A stretch of DNA of 64,000 nt, taken from Zopfochytrium polystomum. Taxonomy: Eukaryota; Chytridiomycota; Chytridiomycetes; Chytridiales; Chytridiaceae. The DNA is taken from positions 372,001-436,000 of the forward strand of contig JAIVFJ010000005.1 of NCBI GenBank assembly GCA_025765615.1, written 5' to 3'. This document shows positions 1 to 11,815 of this stretch, in pieces. The stretch's first letter is position 1, and every line of letters begins with the position of its first letter. The notes under the pieces are model-generated. The model made no database searches. It was not told where the DNA came from and was given only the letters and a program-made list of their open reading frames with translations. The translations under genes were made by a program, and so were the position numbers.

Positions 1-199
1 CTCCGCTGGGCTTTTGCCTTCGTCGCATTCTTATTTTTCTTCTCAATTCAATCAAAGTACAGAGTAAACATTAAGCGGATTAGGGATTTGGAACTTCGTC
101 CGGCCATCCCGGTATCGGCCAAACAAAGAAAAAGGAAAGTGTAAGGAAAGGAAAGCGAAACACCAATCGAAAAGAGTACACTGAATTTGCTGGTACTTG

Positions 200-2176
200 C
201 TATGGCGCAAGCGAACGATTGCTCGAGGGAAGGTCCGCAGCCGAGTGCACAGAAGGTCCAGACCGGGAAAAAGGATCTTCCCCGCGAAAAGGGCGTCCAG
301 GTGACCCGGACGGCAGTGAAAACGGCACAGGAGAAGCTGAGGACGGAGTGATGAGGGTTGAAATGCTCGTTTTACTAAGCGACGTGGTTATGGCAGGCGG
401 TGCTGACGGGAAAGTGTCGGGTCGGCGGAAGGTCGTTGAAGTAAAAGTCGACGGATTCCACGATCCGTACGGGTTTTGGCCGCCAAGGTTGCTTCCAGGT
501 TTTTGCAGCGATGAACCAGTTGCAAAAGTAATTCTTGGAGGGGTGCTAACATCCGCGCCCAAATGCTGATATCGCAAATCTACCCTTCGATTATAAGGAT
601 TCGCGCTAACTTCGGCACTTGGTGGGGGTGCTGAGAAATGCCATTGGAGCTGCCGGCTCCGTGGAAGTGGGTCGGCCGCGGGATTCGACTGAGAATATGC
701 AGCTTGCGGTTGACCGTCGACATGGAAATATTCCGTATTTCGCTGCTTCGATGACAGCATAGGTTGTGTCGCCGGAAACACACTCTTATACATCTCTGGT
801 ATGAATGCCGGAGTAGCAGAATTTTCTTCCCGCACTCGCTTTTTAACGGACAAGTGAGTCATCGGCTGAAGGCTGTTAGTAATTAGACTCCAATGACGTC
901 AGTTAGCATACCTGCTTTCTTTTGCCAATCGGCAGTGGTCCCTCACTATCCAGCTTTGTGTGGGGAGCTTGTCCTACAGGAAGGGCAGAATCTCCTAACT
1001 GAGGGCGAGACTCGAGCGGGAGAAGGTTCAGAAGGCGTTCTGAATTCGGGTCGATGGATGCCAACATTGGGGACTTAGAGGGGACCACCAGACGGCCTTC
1101 GATCACATCTGAGCGGAGGTAATACGAGATAACGCGATACTTTTTCCCATCATCCATCACCACCGACATAGTTTTCTTCGTAAGGCCATCATCTAGAATT
1201 CGGCAGTCTCCTCGAAGGACTCCCGCACCAAAAACAGGGTCAACACCAGGGATGCACTTGGTCGGCATTTGGGCGATCGATTTCCTTTGCGAATCCGCTG
1301 TATCAATTTCTCTGGTATACTTATTAATCTACTAATTAAATGGCGACCGGGAGATCTCTTACTTATACAAAAGAAATGGTCCAGCGACTCGAGATGGGCT
1401 CCACTTGCGATTGTCCTGACATGATCGTTACTGGATTGCGGTCGTTGCAAAAATATTACCCGCCAGCGCCTCATTCGACTTCCAGCTTCGTCGAAAACTA
1501 TCACTGAGCCGCTACGAATGACGATGTCGCTGATTTCTCGCGGTCGAACATCTAGAGTATGAAGGAGTCCAAGTCTGCAACCTTCGACAACCATCAATGC
1601 GTCCAGGGGAGTACTGATGAAACCATAGAAAGTCTCGATTCCAACTGGTCCATCATTGCTGGACGCTACAGAGTTGGGGACCTTCTCCAGTTCCCTCATA
1701 GCTTCAAGGGGATTGCGCTGGTGCATGTGAAGCGAGGTAGAACTTGCAGGCGCGATCACCGAGCCTCTCAAGACCGAAGTGTCTGAGCTAAGTTCGGATG
1801 GGCCAAGGCGGGCGTCAGAACCAGATGCCTTGCCGATGAGGTTGTCAACAGAAAATGCCAGGCGCCCTGGGCTCGGGGACTGCAGCATGGGACTTCCGGA
1901 TAAGGAACCGTTCCTACTGACGGAGTTGAGGCTGTGAGAGATCGGGGGGAGCACGGGTGCGTCAGGGAAGCCGGTCCCATCCGATTGAACAGAGCAGGCT
2001 GCGTAGCTGATGGAGGGAAGAGAGACAGACGATTGATGGTGGTGTTGATGGTGAGACTGATTCAATGCCATCGGTTGGGGGTGCTGAGGTCCGTGGTGGA
2101 AATCGTAGGACTGCTGCTGAGATCCCTCGCTGTAAGGAGCACAGGATCCAGCACCATCGGCTGGGAAGGCAATCAT
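200..2176 (-). CDS. Gti1/Pac2 (WOPR-domain) transcriptional regulator
   Basis: Spliced gene, join(200..865,912..1311,1363..1415,1460..2176) on the minus strand, 611 codons, all junctions GT..AG and in frame. The N-terminal ~200 residues are low complexity (His/Gln/Ser rich). The WOPR domain follows: box 1 reads ETFYGFISTPLDALMVVE, then RSGSVIVFDE, RRW across intron 1, NRKWSPSRVAGPFLLYK across intron 2, and box 2 reads DDGLTKKTMSV with a SYY..SDV..GRL motif. The C-terminal half is Ser/Pro rich. Known from the family (Wor1, Ryp1, Sge1, Gti1, Pac2): DNA-binding regulators of morphology and development, in the nucleus. Start chosen at the ATG at 2176 because the frame upstream has no family similarity. 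WOPR usually sits at the very N-terminus, so the long leader is unusual. No closer orthologue can be named. Confidence 0.9.
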
Positions 2177-2788
2177 AATTGACGATACCGTCAGTCGTGT
2201 GCGGTTCACTCCAGCAGATCTCTCGGTGGTCCCGCCCGAGAGAGGTGTCAAGCTGACCTCGTAGAGGGGGGCAAGGCAACGAAAAGAAATATTATTTACG
2301 CAGTGACAAAAAAAAATGAAAGGGCAATGGAAATGATGGTATGGAAGGCAGTGTGGGCAGAGTCGGGGGACAGAGCGGCCATGCGGGAGGGCGTCGACAG
2401 ACGGCGGTGATTGCCACTTCAAGGTTTTTTCGTTTTTCCCAATTGCTCATAGTTCAACATTTATTTACTTTCCTTTTCCCTTTCTTGATTGCTTTGCATT
2501 GGAAAATTTCGAGCCTCGCTTCCCAAAATGGCTTCGGTAATGCTCCACACGCACACCATTTGAGGCGCCAATTCGTTTTTTCGTATTTCCTTGCAAACAT
2601 AAACAAATTGTCTCCGATTGCTTTTTTTGGTGATTTCAGTGCGGACCATATGGTTTGGTTTTCGGTTGCGGTAAAACATCTGCCCGAAAAGTTTCGGATT
2701 GATAACATTTCACGTGAACTCTTAATGTTAAGCAATAGCGACCAGACCGAAAGAAATAAGGGAAATTAGATAAAGTTAAAAAACGCCC
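2177..2788. other. Upstream region of the WOPR gene, no gene seen
   Basis: The reading frame of the WOPR gene stays open upstream to 2422, so part of this stretch may be 5' UTR or an alternative N-terminus. The rest (about 2430-2788) is AT-rich and I see no supported gene in it. Confidence 0.5.
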
Positions 2789-2948
2789 TGTTAGAAGACA
2801 GATCAGTAGGGATACTTTACGGACAAGGCAAGTAGAAGGGTAAACACCCCAAGGACAACAGCCCAATAAAGTTAGTTTTAGCCTATTATTTGATTTCCTT
2901 CACTCGAGGGCCCAGATCCTGGTGGCAAAGGAGTGAGTATAGTCTCAC
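2789..2948 (+). repeat. Dispersed repeat A, copy 1 (about 160 bp)
   Basis: Starts tgttag..acagatcagtag and ends gtgagtatagtctcaca. Closely similar to 11653-11813, where it forms the right end of an inserted element. The TG..CA ends and size would suit a small solo LTR, but no target duplication was seen here. Between it and repeat B (2949-3164) I see no gene. Confidence 0.6.
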
Positions 2949-3164
2949 AAGATTATGTCAACAAACACATTTCTGTGAAAGAGGCCAATGACCTTATGGA
3001 ACAGCTGAGCGCTGACTACATCACTGCACTTCCAAGTGTTCTACAGGCTGCCTTGGACATATGCCCTTTCAGTCGAAGCCTCAGACGCTTACACACACTT
3101 TGCATAACAGGGTGCTACACCCATGGCCATTGTGCGGGGGGGTGTTGGGCGGAGCTAACTGGTT

Positions 3165-3560
3165 AGCAGCAAGAGGCACAAGACAGACCTGAACCTATTG
3201 TTACTGTCAGTTATTGTTCTTGTGATGCGCATGGGGAGAGCGATCCACCACCAATGCAGACCTGGGCACTGGCTTGCACTATTGACAAATACTCTGAGTA
3301 TGAATGGAAACCTGGTGTTAACAGTTTTCCTCCTCCTCTGCTCAAGCAGATAATATAGGAGAGGTTTTTACCCTGTGCCAGTCACGCTTGCCTAGCAACT
3401 ATTACAGCATGCATATCATCATTATGTATCAATAATTCACAACAGAGTTTTTTCTCTTTCTCTCGAAGTTGGGGAGAAGGAACACCCACAAACACCCATC
3501 TCCACTTCATTCACTCCTTCCACTCACTCACTCAGAGAAGACTGTTTACACTAACAGGAT
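3165..3560 (+). repeat. Dispersed repeat B, copy 1
   Basis: About 400 bp repeat with landmarks 'ggttagcagcaagaggcac', 'tgctcaagcagataatatag' and 'ttcattcactccttccactc'. Other copies: 14890-15285 (minus), 33000-33330 (minus), 34135-34360 (minus, partial) and 34683-35095 (plus). No coding potential recognised. Confidence 0.75.
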
Positions 3561-3654
3561 TCCTGAATGATGAAACCTATACCCTGTTTGTCACAGCTAA
3601 TTTTAGTTTCTCTGAGCACCTACTTAAGTTGACTAAAAGAGTAGTAGCAAAATT

Positions 3655-4958
3655 GTGGAAAACAACAGTAGCTATTGTGGAGACAAATTGGGACGAGGTG
3701 GTCGTGGAGCATTGGTCCAAGTCGCACTAGTTGCATCCATGAAGGTGATAGACATTGGAGTTGATGTTATATCCAGGTCGTCCCACATTTTCTCTTCAGT
3801 GAGAATTGTCCTGGTGTATTCGTCTAGCCCATCCAAATGCCTTTGGTGTTGTGCTTGAGGGGGATGCGAATCACTTGGCTGACATTGGTTTCCCTGAGAG
3901 ACATGCTGTGCTCAGCGCAAAAAGCATCCTCAATTTTTGCAATGAGAGCTGGTGTGTTGGCCAGAATGTTGATGTTGTCGACAAAGACAAAGAGGATCTC
4001 AAATGTTTGCTGCTGAGGGTCCCCTCGAAAGAAGAGGCTGGTTCAGCAAGCGATTGATTGAAGCCAAGTTTCTCGACAATGAGCTTGCAAAGGGTCAGGA
4101 ACCAGTTTCGTCCAGATTGATGAAGTCATAGAGGCTCTTGAGGAGTTTGCAGAATAGTTTCTTTCCATCTGGAGTGAATCGCTTGTGGCCTTTTGGTGGT
4201 GCATGTAGACGACTTCTTTGAGGAAAGCGTATAGGTAGGCTGTGTTGACATCCATGCTGTGGTACTCGAGGTCAAAAGCAAGGCTGATTACAATGAGCAG
4301 TCAGATGGCCTGGATCTGGACGACGGGAGAAAAGGTCTGTGTAGTCGATGCCTTCGCGTTTGGTGTTTCCACATGCGACAAGGCGAGCTTTCCATCGCTT
4401 CAGCCAGCCAAAGGGGTTGAGCTTGTAGGCATAAACCCATTTGCAGAACATTGCGTGTTCGCCAGGAGGAAGAACTGCCCATTCCCAGACCTTAAGCTCG
4501 TCCATGAGAGAGTGAAGCTCCTCAAGCTCAGATGCAGTCCATTCTTCGTTATAGTCTGATGCGTGGGCTTCCTTGTGGGAACGTGGCACTGGTGGGAGTT
4601 GTGATTGGTGGATTGGTTCTTTAGGGAAGTGCTTTGGGAAGCGTGGTTCTGGTTTAGCTGATGCAAGGTATAGTTGCAAGAGATGGCCAGTGACTGTTCG
4701 ATTTGCAAGTGGCTTGCGAAGTCCACTTGGTGCATCTTTGATGTTGACAATGACAGATGGTGGAAGTGGTGATTCAATGACAGGTTCCGGTTCAGTGTTG
4801 ATGGATGCTGCTATGCGGTCTGCCGTTGGAGCTAGGCTCTCTTCAGGTTTGTCTTCATCTTTGCCCAGGACGCCGGCAAATGTGTCAGGGTTCCAATCAT
4901 AGTTGTCATCGCCATCATTGTCTTCCATATCTTGGGGAAGAGTTGGAGGTTGATCTGA
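3655..4958 (-). pseudogene. pol: copia reverse transcriptase segment
   Basis: N-terminal RT landmarks: WTASELEELHSLMDELKVWE, LPPGEHAMFCKWVYAYK, RWKARLVACGNTKREGIDYT (4320-4560), then MDVNTAYLYAFLKEVVYMH (about 4200-4255) and FVFVDNINILAN (about 3950-3985) at the YVDD catalytic box, where the second Asp is Asn. Several frame changes separate these blocks. The piece continues from 8312 once the Ty3/gypsy insert is removed, but the join there is not clean. Confidence 0.75.
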
Positions 4959-7900
4959 TGTTATGAATCACCCTCTGGAAACCTCTGGAACCTTCTAGAA
5001 CATTCCTTCATGGAACCTTGTGGAACCTTCTGGAACCTTCTTTGCTTTCCTGGCTTGTCTTGTTGTCATTGGTATCATTGGTATCATTGTATTACTAATT
5101 GCTCTTTCTGGAACTTTCTTTGTGTTTCTACTGTGGCTCCAAGGAACACGCTGTCAAGGACTGCCCAAGGAAGAAGCACTCAAACTCCCAGGTCCAGGCT
5201 CACTGAGGGGCAATTCCCTGGACCCTCCTCCAAGCTGCCCCTGTTTCATCACCACCACCAGTACCACAAACACCTCAGGTTCCAAGCCTCACCAACTCAC
5301 CATGGATGTCAAAATTCAACTCTCACCCAAGTCAACCATCACAACCAAGGCCCTTATAGACTCTGGATCATCCTGCAACATCATTGATGCCACCCTTGCC
5401 AAGTCTTGTGCCATTCCCACCATCAAGAAATCCACACCCCTCAAGGTCCATTTTGCCAATCATGCTCTGTTCAAGGAAATCAGCCATGAAACCAAGCTAA
5501 ACCTCCACATCCAAGACTTTCCACCATCCATGGTCAACCTGGAAGTATTGGATCTTGGCTCACCCACATTCTCTGTCATCCTGGGATTACCATGGCTGCA
5601 AGCCCAGAACCCTGCCATTGATTGGGTCACTGGTCAAGTCCAACCTCCACCAATTGGAACAGTCACCCAAAACTCAAGTGAAGCTTCCAAGTCTCATGCT
5701 CGCAAGTCCTTGATTCAAGGTTCACAGCCAGGTATTAAAGGTCAACCACCAAAGACAACTCCAGTGTCACCCTGCAGTTCACAAATCCCAGCCAAGACTC
5801 AAGTTCCACAGCTCACAGTTCACAGTCAAGATTCAAGTAGAGCAAATAGAGCTCACAGTCATGGCCAAGACTCTAGTTCACAGAACCCACAGTCAAAGAT
5901 TCAAGTACCACAGTTCACAGTCCACATTCAAGATTCAAGTTCCACAGCTCACAGTCTTTGCCAAGAACAGAACTCTCAGTCAAAGATTCAAGAATCACAG
6001 TTCCCAGTCAAGAATTCAAGCCCCACTGCTGAAGAGCACAGCAACCTGGACCCATCAGACCTTTTGCTGGCATCCAAGCTACCAAAAGAATATCTCCCTT
6101 ATGCTGATGTGTTTTCCAAGACCAAGGCAGACCTGCTACCAGCTCAGAGGCCTTATGACTATGAAATCCCACTCAAGGATGAAACTTGCAGCCCACCTTT
6201 CAAGCCACTGTACCACCTCTCTCCACCAGAAGCCAAGGCCCTCCAAGAATACATTGAAGAAATGCTGAACAAGGGATTCATCCAACCTTCCAAGGCGCCA
6301 GCTGGAGCTCCCACCTTCTTTGTCAAGAAGAAGGATGGGGGACTGAGACCCTGTGTGGACTACAGAGATCTCAATGGGATGACAGTCAAGAACCGCTATC
6401 CACTGCCTCTCATCTCTGAATTACTGGACAAGCTGAGCCATGCAAGGATATATTCCAAGATTGACCTCAGAGGTGCCTACAATTTGGTCAGAATTAAGCC
6501 CCAGGATCAATGGAAGACTGCCTTCAGATGCAAATACGGTCACTTTGAGTACTTGGTCATGCCCTTTTGACTTACCAATGCTCCAGCTATTTTCCAAGGC
6601 ATGATGAATGACATCTTCAGGGATATTCTGGACCTTTTTGTCATTGTCTACCTGGATGATATCCTGGTATTTTCGTCCGACACTGCAAGCCATATGGGAC
6701 ATGTCAAGACTGCCTTGGAGAGACTCAGACAGCATCTTCTCTATGCAAAGCTGGAGAAGTGTGAATTCCACAAGACCTCCATTGAGTTTTTGGGGTTCAT
6801 TGTGTCTGACAAGGGGATCTCCATGGCACCAGACAAGATCCAAACTATTCTTGAATGGAAGGCTCCAAATTCCATCAAGGATGTTCAAAGCTTCCTTGGG
6901 TTTTGCAACTTCTACAGAACCTTCATTGCCAACTATTCTGCCATAGCCAAGCCTCTCACTGATCTCACCAAGAAGACCACCAAGTTTGAATGGACCCCAG
7001 CAGCAGAGCAAGCCTGGCTAGCTCTTAAGACAGCAACCACAAGTGCACCACTCCTTAAGCATGTGGATCTCTTGCTTCCCTTCACCTTGGAAACTGATGC
7101 CTCAGACTATGCCCTTGGTGCTGTTCTGTCCCAGCCAAGCTCTCAGGACCCCTCTGCTCCACTGCATCCAGTGGCATATTACTCCAGGAAGCTGAACAGT
7201 GCTGAGTGTAACTACACAGTCCATGACAAGGAGTTGCTTGCAATTGTGGAAGCATTCAAATTCTGGAGACACTACTTGGCTGGTTCTAAAGGCATCTCTG
7301 TCTATTCTGATCACAAGAACCTCACCTTCTTCAGGGCAAGGAGGTTGCTCAAGCAGAGGCATGCTAGGTGGGCTGAACTGCTCTCTGAGTATGACTTTAA
7401 GCTGTGCTATTCTCCTGGCCACCTGAACACTGTGGCTGATGCCCTGTCAAGAAGAACAGACCTTGCACCTGAAGGGGGAGATGGTTTCACCCCACCATCC
7501 AAGACACACCTTTCATTGCTTCCTGACAGTGTGTGGGCCCATGCTATTTCCAAGGACCCCAAGCCTCACAAGATTCAAATCAGCCAAGAAGAGGAAAAAC
7601 TTGAGATACTCAAGACAAGGCATGATGCAGCAACAGCTGGACACCCAGGAGAGCACAAGACATATGAGCTTGTTTCCAGAGACTTCTACTGGCCAGGCAT
7701 GAGGAAGTACATCAAGAACTATGTCAGCAGCTGTGAAACCTGTCAAAGAAACAAATCCAGCAGACACAAGCCCTATGGACTTCTGGAGCCCCTCCCAATT
7801 GCCATCAGCCCTTGGTCATCAATATCCATGGACTTCATTGTGAAACAGCCCCCATCCCATGGATTTGACTCTATCCTTGTTGTCATCTGCAGAAGGACAA

Positions 7901-8311
7901 AGTTGGCCCATTTCATCCCCTGCACTGAGAATATAGATGCACAAGGAGCAGCAGACCTGTTTTTGCAGCACATATTCAGGCTCCATGGGCTGCCTCAGTC
8001 AATCATCAGTGACAGAGGACCACAGTTCAGATCTCAATTTTGGAAAGCACCCACAGCAGCCCTTGGAATCAAGTCTCAACTGTCAACTGCTTATCACCCT
8101 CAGACTGATGGACAAACAGAAAGAACAAGCCAGACCCTGGAGCAGTATTTGAGGTGCTATGTCAGGTATCAACAGGATGATTGGCCCACCCTCCTTCCGC
8201 TGGCAGAATTTGTCCTCAACAATTCTCTCCACTCAAGTACCCAGCTATCTCCTTTCTTTGCAACCTATGGCTTCAATCTAATAGAAGATCTTCTGGGACA
8301 AGAGACCCTAT
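4959..8311 (+). mobile_element. Truncated Ty3/gypsy chromovirus copy (copy 1) inside copia
   Basis: Starts exactly at the LTR terminus tgttatgaatc (4959) and continues for ~160 bp of LTR. It then jumps at about 5120 into the zinc-knuckle region of gag, skipping about 1 kb that is present in copy 2 (27578-28605). From there it is nearly identical to copy 2 (offset 23485) until 8311, where it stops inside the integrase C-terminus and copia sequence resumes. There is no 3' LTR and no target duplication (flanks tctga and caatg). By eye I count about ten substitutions in 3.2 kb, mostly near the 5' end. Confidence 0.9.
5020..8311 (+). pseudogene. pol: Ty3/gypsy pol (protease, RT, RNase H, integrase), copy 1
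   Basis: Protease [12 protein letters not shown] (~5350); [20 protein letters not shown] and [15 protein letters not shown], then YLDDILVFS (~6650); RNase H ETDASDYALGAVL (~7090); integrase zinc motif HPGEHKTYEL..CETCQRNK and core MDFIVKQ, ISDRGPQFRSQF, HPQTDGQTER. A single UGA at 6568-6570 replaces the glycine codon of the RT motif VMPFG; otherwise the frame is open on both sides (about 516 and 589 codons). The upstream frame includes LTR sequence because gag is deleted. It is truncated at 8311, so the integrase tail and chromodomain are absent. Confidence 0.9.
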
Positions 8312-10052
8312 CCAATGTCCAAGCTCAAACTCAAAAGAAGGAGAGTTGTCAGTTTCAGGAAAATCCATAAAATCATCAGAGATAGAAGTGAAGAAATCAG
8401 AATTAAGAGATTGAAGCTTAGCTTCGCTGCAGAAAAGGCCAGGAAAGACATGCTCATGCAAGTTATAGTGGCGTGTCTGAAGAATGGTCCGAGCAGTAAA
8501 TTTGTAGCTGAGGGCAATAGACTCACTGTCTGTGTCAAAACCCAAGAAGAGTCCAAGTGAGGCCTGAGGAGAGAACTTGGTCTTGTGTGAGTTTGCAGGT
8601 TCTGTGTACTCGTTGTTGAGTGTGACAATGAGGCAGCCAAAAATTCCAAGGTGGCGTAGGTTGGGCTTTCAGCCTTGGTAATATTCAAATGGAATTCAAT
8701 CAGTGCAAGTGTGTTGCACATGATTGCGCAGGAATGAAGCAAGGTGTATTGCGTAGGACCAGAAGAACTGTGGAAGCTGGGCTTCGATCAGGAGACAGGA
8801 AGCAATGTGGGTGATGACCTTGATGGCATTTTCTGCATCACCATCACCCTCCTTGACATAAGGGACAGAAGGCTGAAAGACAATGGGAGGTTGGTGGTTG
8901 ATACAGTAGGCCTCAAATTGCTGAGTGTTAAGACTGAGGTTGTCCGCCCGTACAAATAGTGTTTGACGAGTGGGGAAGAGTTGCTCTTCAAAATCAATGC
9001 GATCAATTATCCTTTGAGTGATGCCTGCTGTGCGAGTGACAGTGTCGACCCAGGTGTAGCCTGTAGCGTAGTCGACAATAACTTCAAAGTAGTTGGAACC
9101 GTCAAGAGAAGGTGTACTGATCTTTCCAGTTTGGTCGGTACACAGCATCCACAGCAGAGCAAAATCAAAACAAGGCTTGGCCATGAGGTGTTGCCAGTGC
9201 GACTTTGCCATATGGCAAATGAGGCAAGGCTTGCGTGTTGTTGGTGGTGGAGCAGGAGCACCATCAACATCACCAGACTTGAGAGTGTCGCGTACTTGCT
9301 CTTGAGGGATGTGGTCATAACGTTGGTACCAAAGATCGCATGCAGTTGCTGGTGATGTATAAGCAATGGGTTCAACTGAAATTTTCTTCTGCGCAGCTGG
9401 GTGCTGAACAGGGATGAGATAGTAAAGGCTGTCATGTTATTTGCCAATCTTGATGCAAGTGTGGCAAGATCAAGAAGAAAGGCAGAATCTTGAGTGAATA
9501 GCATCCCAGCAGTTGGATCTTGGAGGACATGCAACACAGAGACGAGCGGTTCCTTGAGTGATGGGACATGAAGCACATTGCAGAGCACCACACCAAAACG
9601 AGGAAAGGTAAGTGTGACAGATCCAATTCCTTCGATGTGGCATTCATGGTCATCTACAGGTATGGTGTTCAGTTTCAAATCGTTGGTACTCAGTGAATTG
9701 CTCCTGTTGTGGGATCATGGTGGGTACAGCTCCAGAATCAATCATGTACGGAAGAGAGGCTATGCCTGTGTGTGTGACACGCTCACTGTTGCAGTGTTCA
9801 CAAAGTAGAAGCGATAGGGACCGCTTTTTTGAGAAGAAGAAGAATCAGAAGGCCCTCCTGTAGCAGGTTGAGAGTGGAATCCAGAGAAAGGGACAAGAGT
9901 TGCTTGCAGTACAGCCACAGTTGCTGAGGCTGAAGCATGGTTTGGTTGAGCTGGTGTGGAGTGCTGCGCTTGGAGCCTGGCTGAGATGGCATTGGCTTGG
10001 TGCATGTGCAGGCAGTGCTCAGACTTGTGTGTTTGTGTGAATCTCTGCACAG
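8312..10052 (-). pseudogene. pol: copia protease and integrase segment
   Basis: Reading down the minus strand: protease active-site region PYMIDSGAVPTMIP near 9730; GSVTLTFPRFGVVLCNVLHVP near 9570-9640; GAG-pre-integrase region with LWYQRYDHIP and a CLICHMAK zinc motif near 9220-9350; integrase core with STPSLDGSNYFEVIVDYA, FVRADN and a GDGDAEN glutamate segment (8790-9130). This gives the D,D,E set of copia integrases, with frame breaks between blocks. The 3' part (8312-8700) is the integrase C-terminus. Sequence 27038-27411 is a second copy of part of this segment. Confidence 0.8.
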
Positions 10053-11810
10053 CCCCTCACAAGAGCGTAGCTGGGAAAGCATGGGGGTCTGGGTATCTGT
10101 CACTCAAGGGCCCAGGGTTCAAGTCATGCGCCAGCTGTTGAAGGCAACAAGAAAGAGTACAGTCTTGAATCACAAGGAGTGGTGTGGTGGAGATGCCTGA
10201 CGACCCTGTAAGTCCGTAGTGCATGGGGTGGGTTTGCTGAGGTGATACCTGGACGTAGTCTATTACAGTTCACTGTTGGTGGCGCTTTCTCTTCCCATTG
10301 GCACTTCGGGGCAGGAACAATATATAAAAAAAAAATGGAGTCTCTGTGCAGAACGTGCACTGTGAGACTACACCGAGGTCTCAGTGATAAAGTCTAGGAT
10401 TTTATTCGCAAAAACAAGCGTACCTGTCATAAAACCGCAAGGATCGGGACCCCTATTATTGCTCCCGGTTCTTTAGTTTCCAAGGCGTTATCAAAGTGTA
10501 TTTGCGGCTAACCCATCTTTATTATTGGGTCTGCTTTTACTACTTTCGTCTTAACAGTTTCCGTTGCACCAGGGTTTTCTCAACATATTTTCTTTTTCGG
10601 TGACTAACGGAGACTGCCTGACTGCCTAGGGATGGGGTGCCTGACAGGCTGTACCCCAAGCCCACCTAATTTATTATTTATTTTTGGCACTTGTACATAC
10701 ATGCATAGGGTTGGGGGGGACTTAGAGCATTTGTGGTGGATGCTCCAAGTCAGGGGGGTTGACTTGTCAATTTTCTCTCTCTCTGTTTTTGGGCCATTTC
10801 TCTTTTTCCTTTTTTCTTCAATCTGATTTCTGTCCATTGGCACCAATACAGAGTCCCTTCAAATCCATCTGGCTTGCAAAGGTGAGGGTCGTGAGAGATG
10901 GTACACACCCGGGTGTGTACATGGTCCCTTCGTGGGGCTCCTCTTAAGGGGCCGTGGGTGGGGAATGCAGCTGGCCCCACCAGCGACTGTGTGACATTGC
11001 CGGCTCTGTGTTGGAGTGAGGATCCCTGGCGCTTGCCCGCCGCGACGACGGTGGTGGTGGTGGTGGCGACGACGGCGTCGTTGTCCCCCACCTTCCCGTC
11101 CCTGCGAGGGTGTTGGTGGCTGCGCCTGGTGCAGCCCCCGACGCCTGAGAGTTCGATCTACAAGCGCCTGCCTCGGTCCTATTGCTGTGAGGGCGAGATG
11201 TGTGAGTACGAGTGTGATGCGATAAAGCCTGTTGGTCGAGTGATCGTGCCGACGCAGCCCGGCGGGGTGCGTGTACGATTGTAGGTGTTTCCGCGTGCGA
11301 GTTCCCTGCTGGCGACCTTCCGACCCCTACATAGTCGACTCCCTTCTCTCTCTCCCCCCCGTCGCTGGCGACGACGAGGGCTCCTGCAGCACTGTCCGCG
11401 ACGAGGGGCGCTAGGTTGCGCCCTGTCCGTCCCGTCGCTATTAACCGCTCCTGTTGTATTTGAGATTAGGTTCCTGAGATAAAAACCCCTGTTTCCCTCT
11501 TCTCTCTCTTTATTCTGCGGTTGTGTTGCGCCCTCGGGAGTGCCCTTCCGTTTCCCCTCGCATCGGCCCGCGGCCCCGCGAGTAATCGGTGCTCTGGCAC
11601 CGATCCTTCAGAGGATTGTCCCTCTGAGTGTTCATTCTTTGTGTTTGAGACCCCTGTTAGACAGATCAGTAGGGATACTTCGTGGACTAGGCAAGTAGTA
11701 GGGTTGAAACACCCCCTAGACAACAGCCCAATAAAGTTAGTATTAGCCTATTATTTGCTTTCCCTCACTCTAGGGCCCAGATCCCAGGGTCAAAGGAGTG
11801 AGTATAGTCT
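10053..11810 (+). mobile_element. Unclassified 1.76-kb inserted element X
   Basis: Inserted in copia: CACAG stands on both sides (10048-10052 and 11811-11815), and deleting the insert plus one CACAG restores the copia frame. The left end contains a tRNA-like head with A-box-like TAGCTGGGAAAG (10068) and B-box-like GGTTCAAGTC (10116), then a SINE-like body ending in an A-run (10327-10335). The middle (10350-11640) has no recognisable protein; its second half (about 10940-11640) is strikingly GC-rich. The right end is repeat A (11653-11813). No transposase or RT was found, so it is non-autonomous or itself composite. Confidence 0.7.
10180..10336 (+). repeat. SINE-like repeat S, copy 1
   Basis: Core runs from ggtggagatgcctgac to the A-run after 'ggcaggaacaat'. 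Related copies with A-rich tails lie at 13570-13990 (minus), 35098-35256, 39500-39860 and 60595-61044. In this copy the core is preceded by a tRNA-like head (10060-10130). Confidence 0.7.
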
Positions 11811-11813
11811 CAC
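11653..11813 (+). repeat. Dispersed repeat A, copy 2
   Basis: Matches 2789-2948 over nearly its whole length. It forms the right end of element X, and the CACAG target duplication follows or overlaps its last bases. Confidence 0.7.
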
Positions 11814-11815
11814 AG

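Noticed and set aside
6568..6570. UGA in RT taken as evidence for an alternative genetic code
   Set aside because: CCR4 (stop 55394-55396) and RGP1 (stop 20991-20993) end with TGA at the expected family position, so TGA is a normal stop here.
6421..7011. 196-codon minus-strand frame, repeated at 29906-30496
   Set aside because: Antisense shadow of the RT/RNase H region of the Ty3/gypsy element; occurs twice only because the element does.
10940..11640. GC-rich segment of element X considered as an rRNA fragment
   Set aside because: No recognisable conserved rRNA core sequence was found in it.
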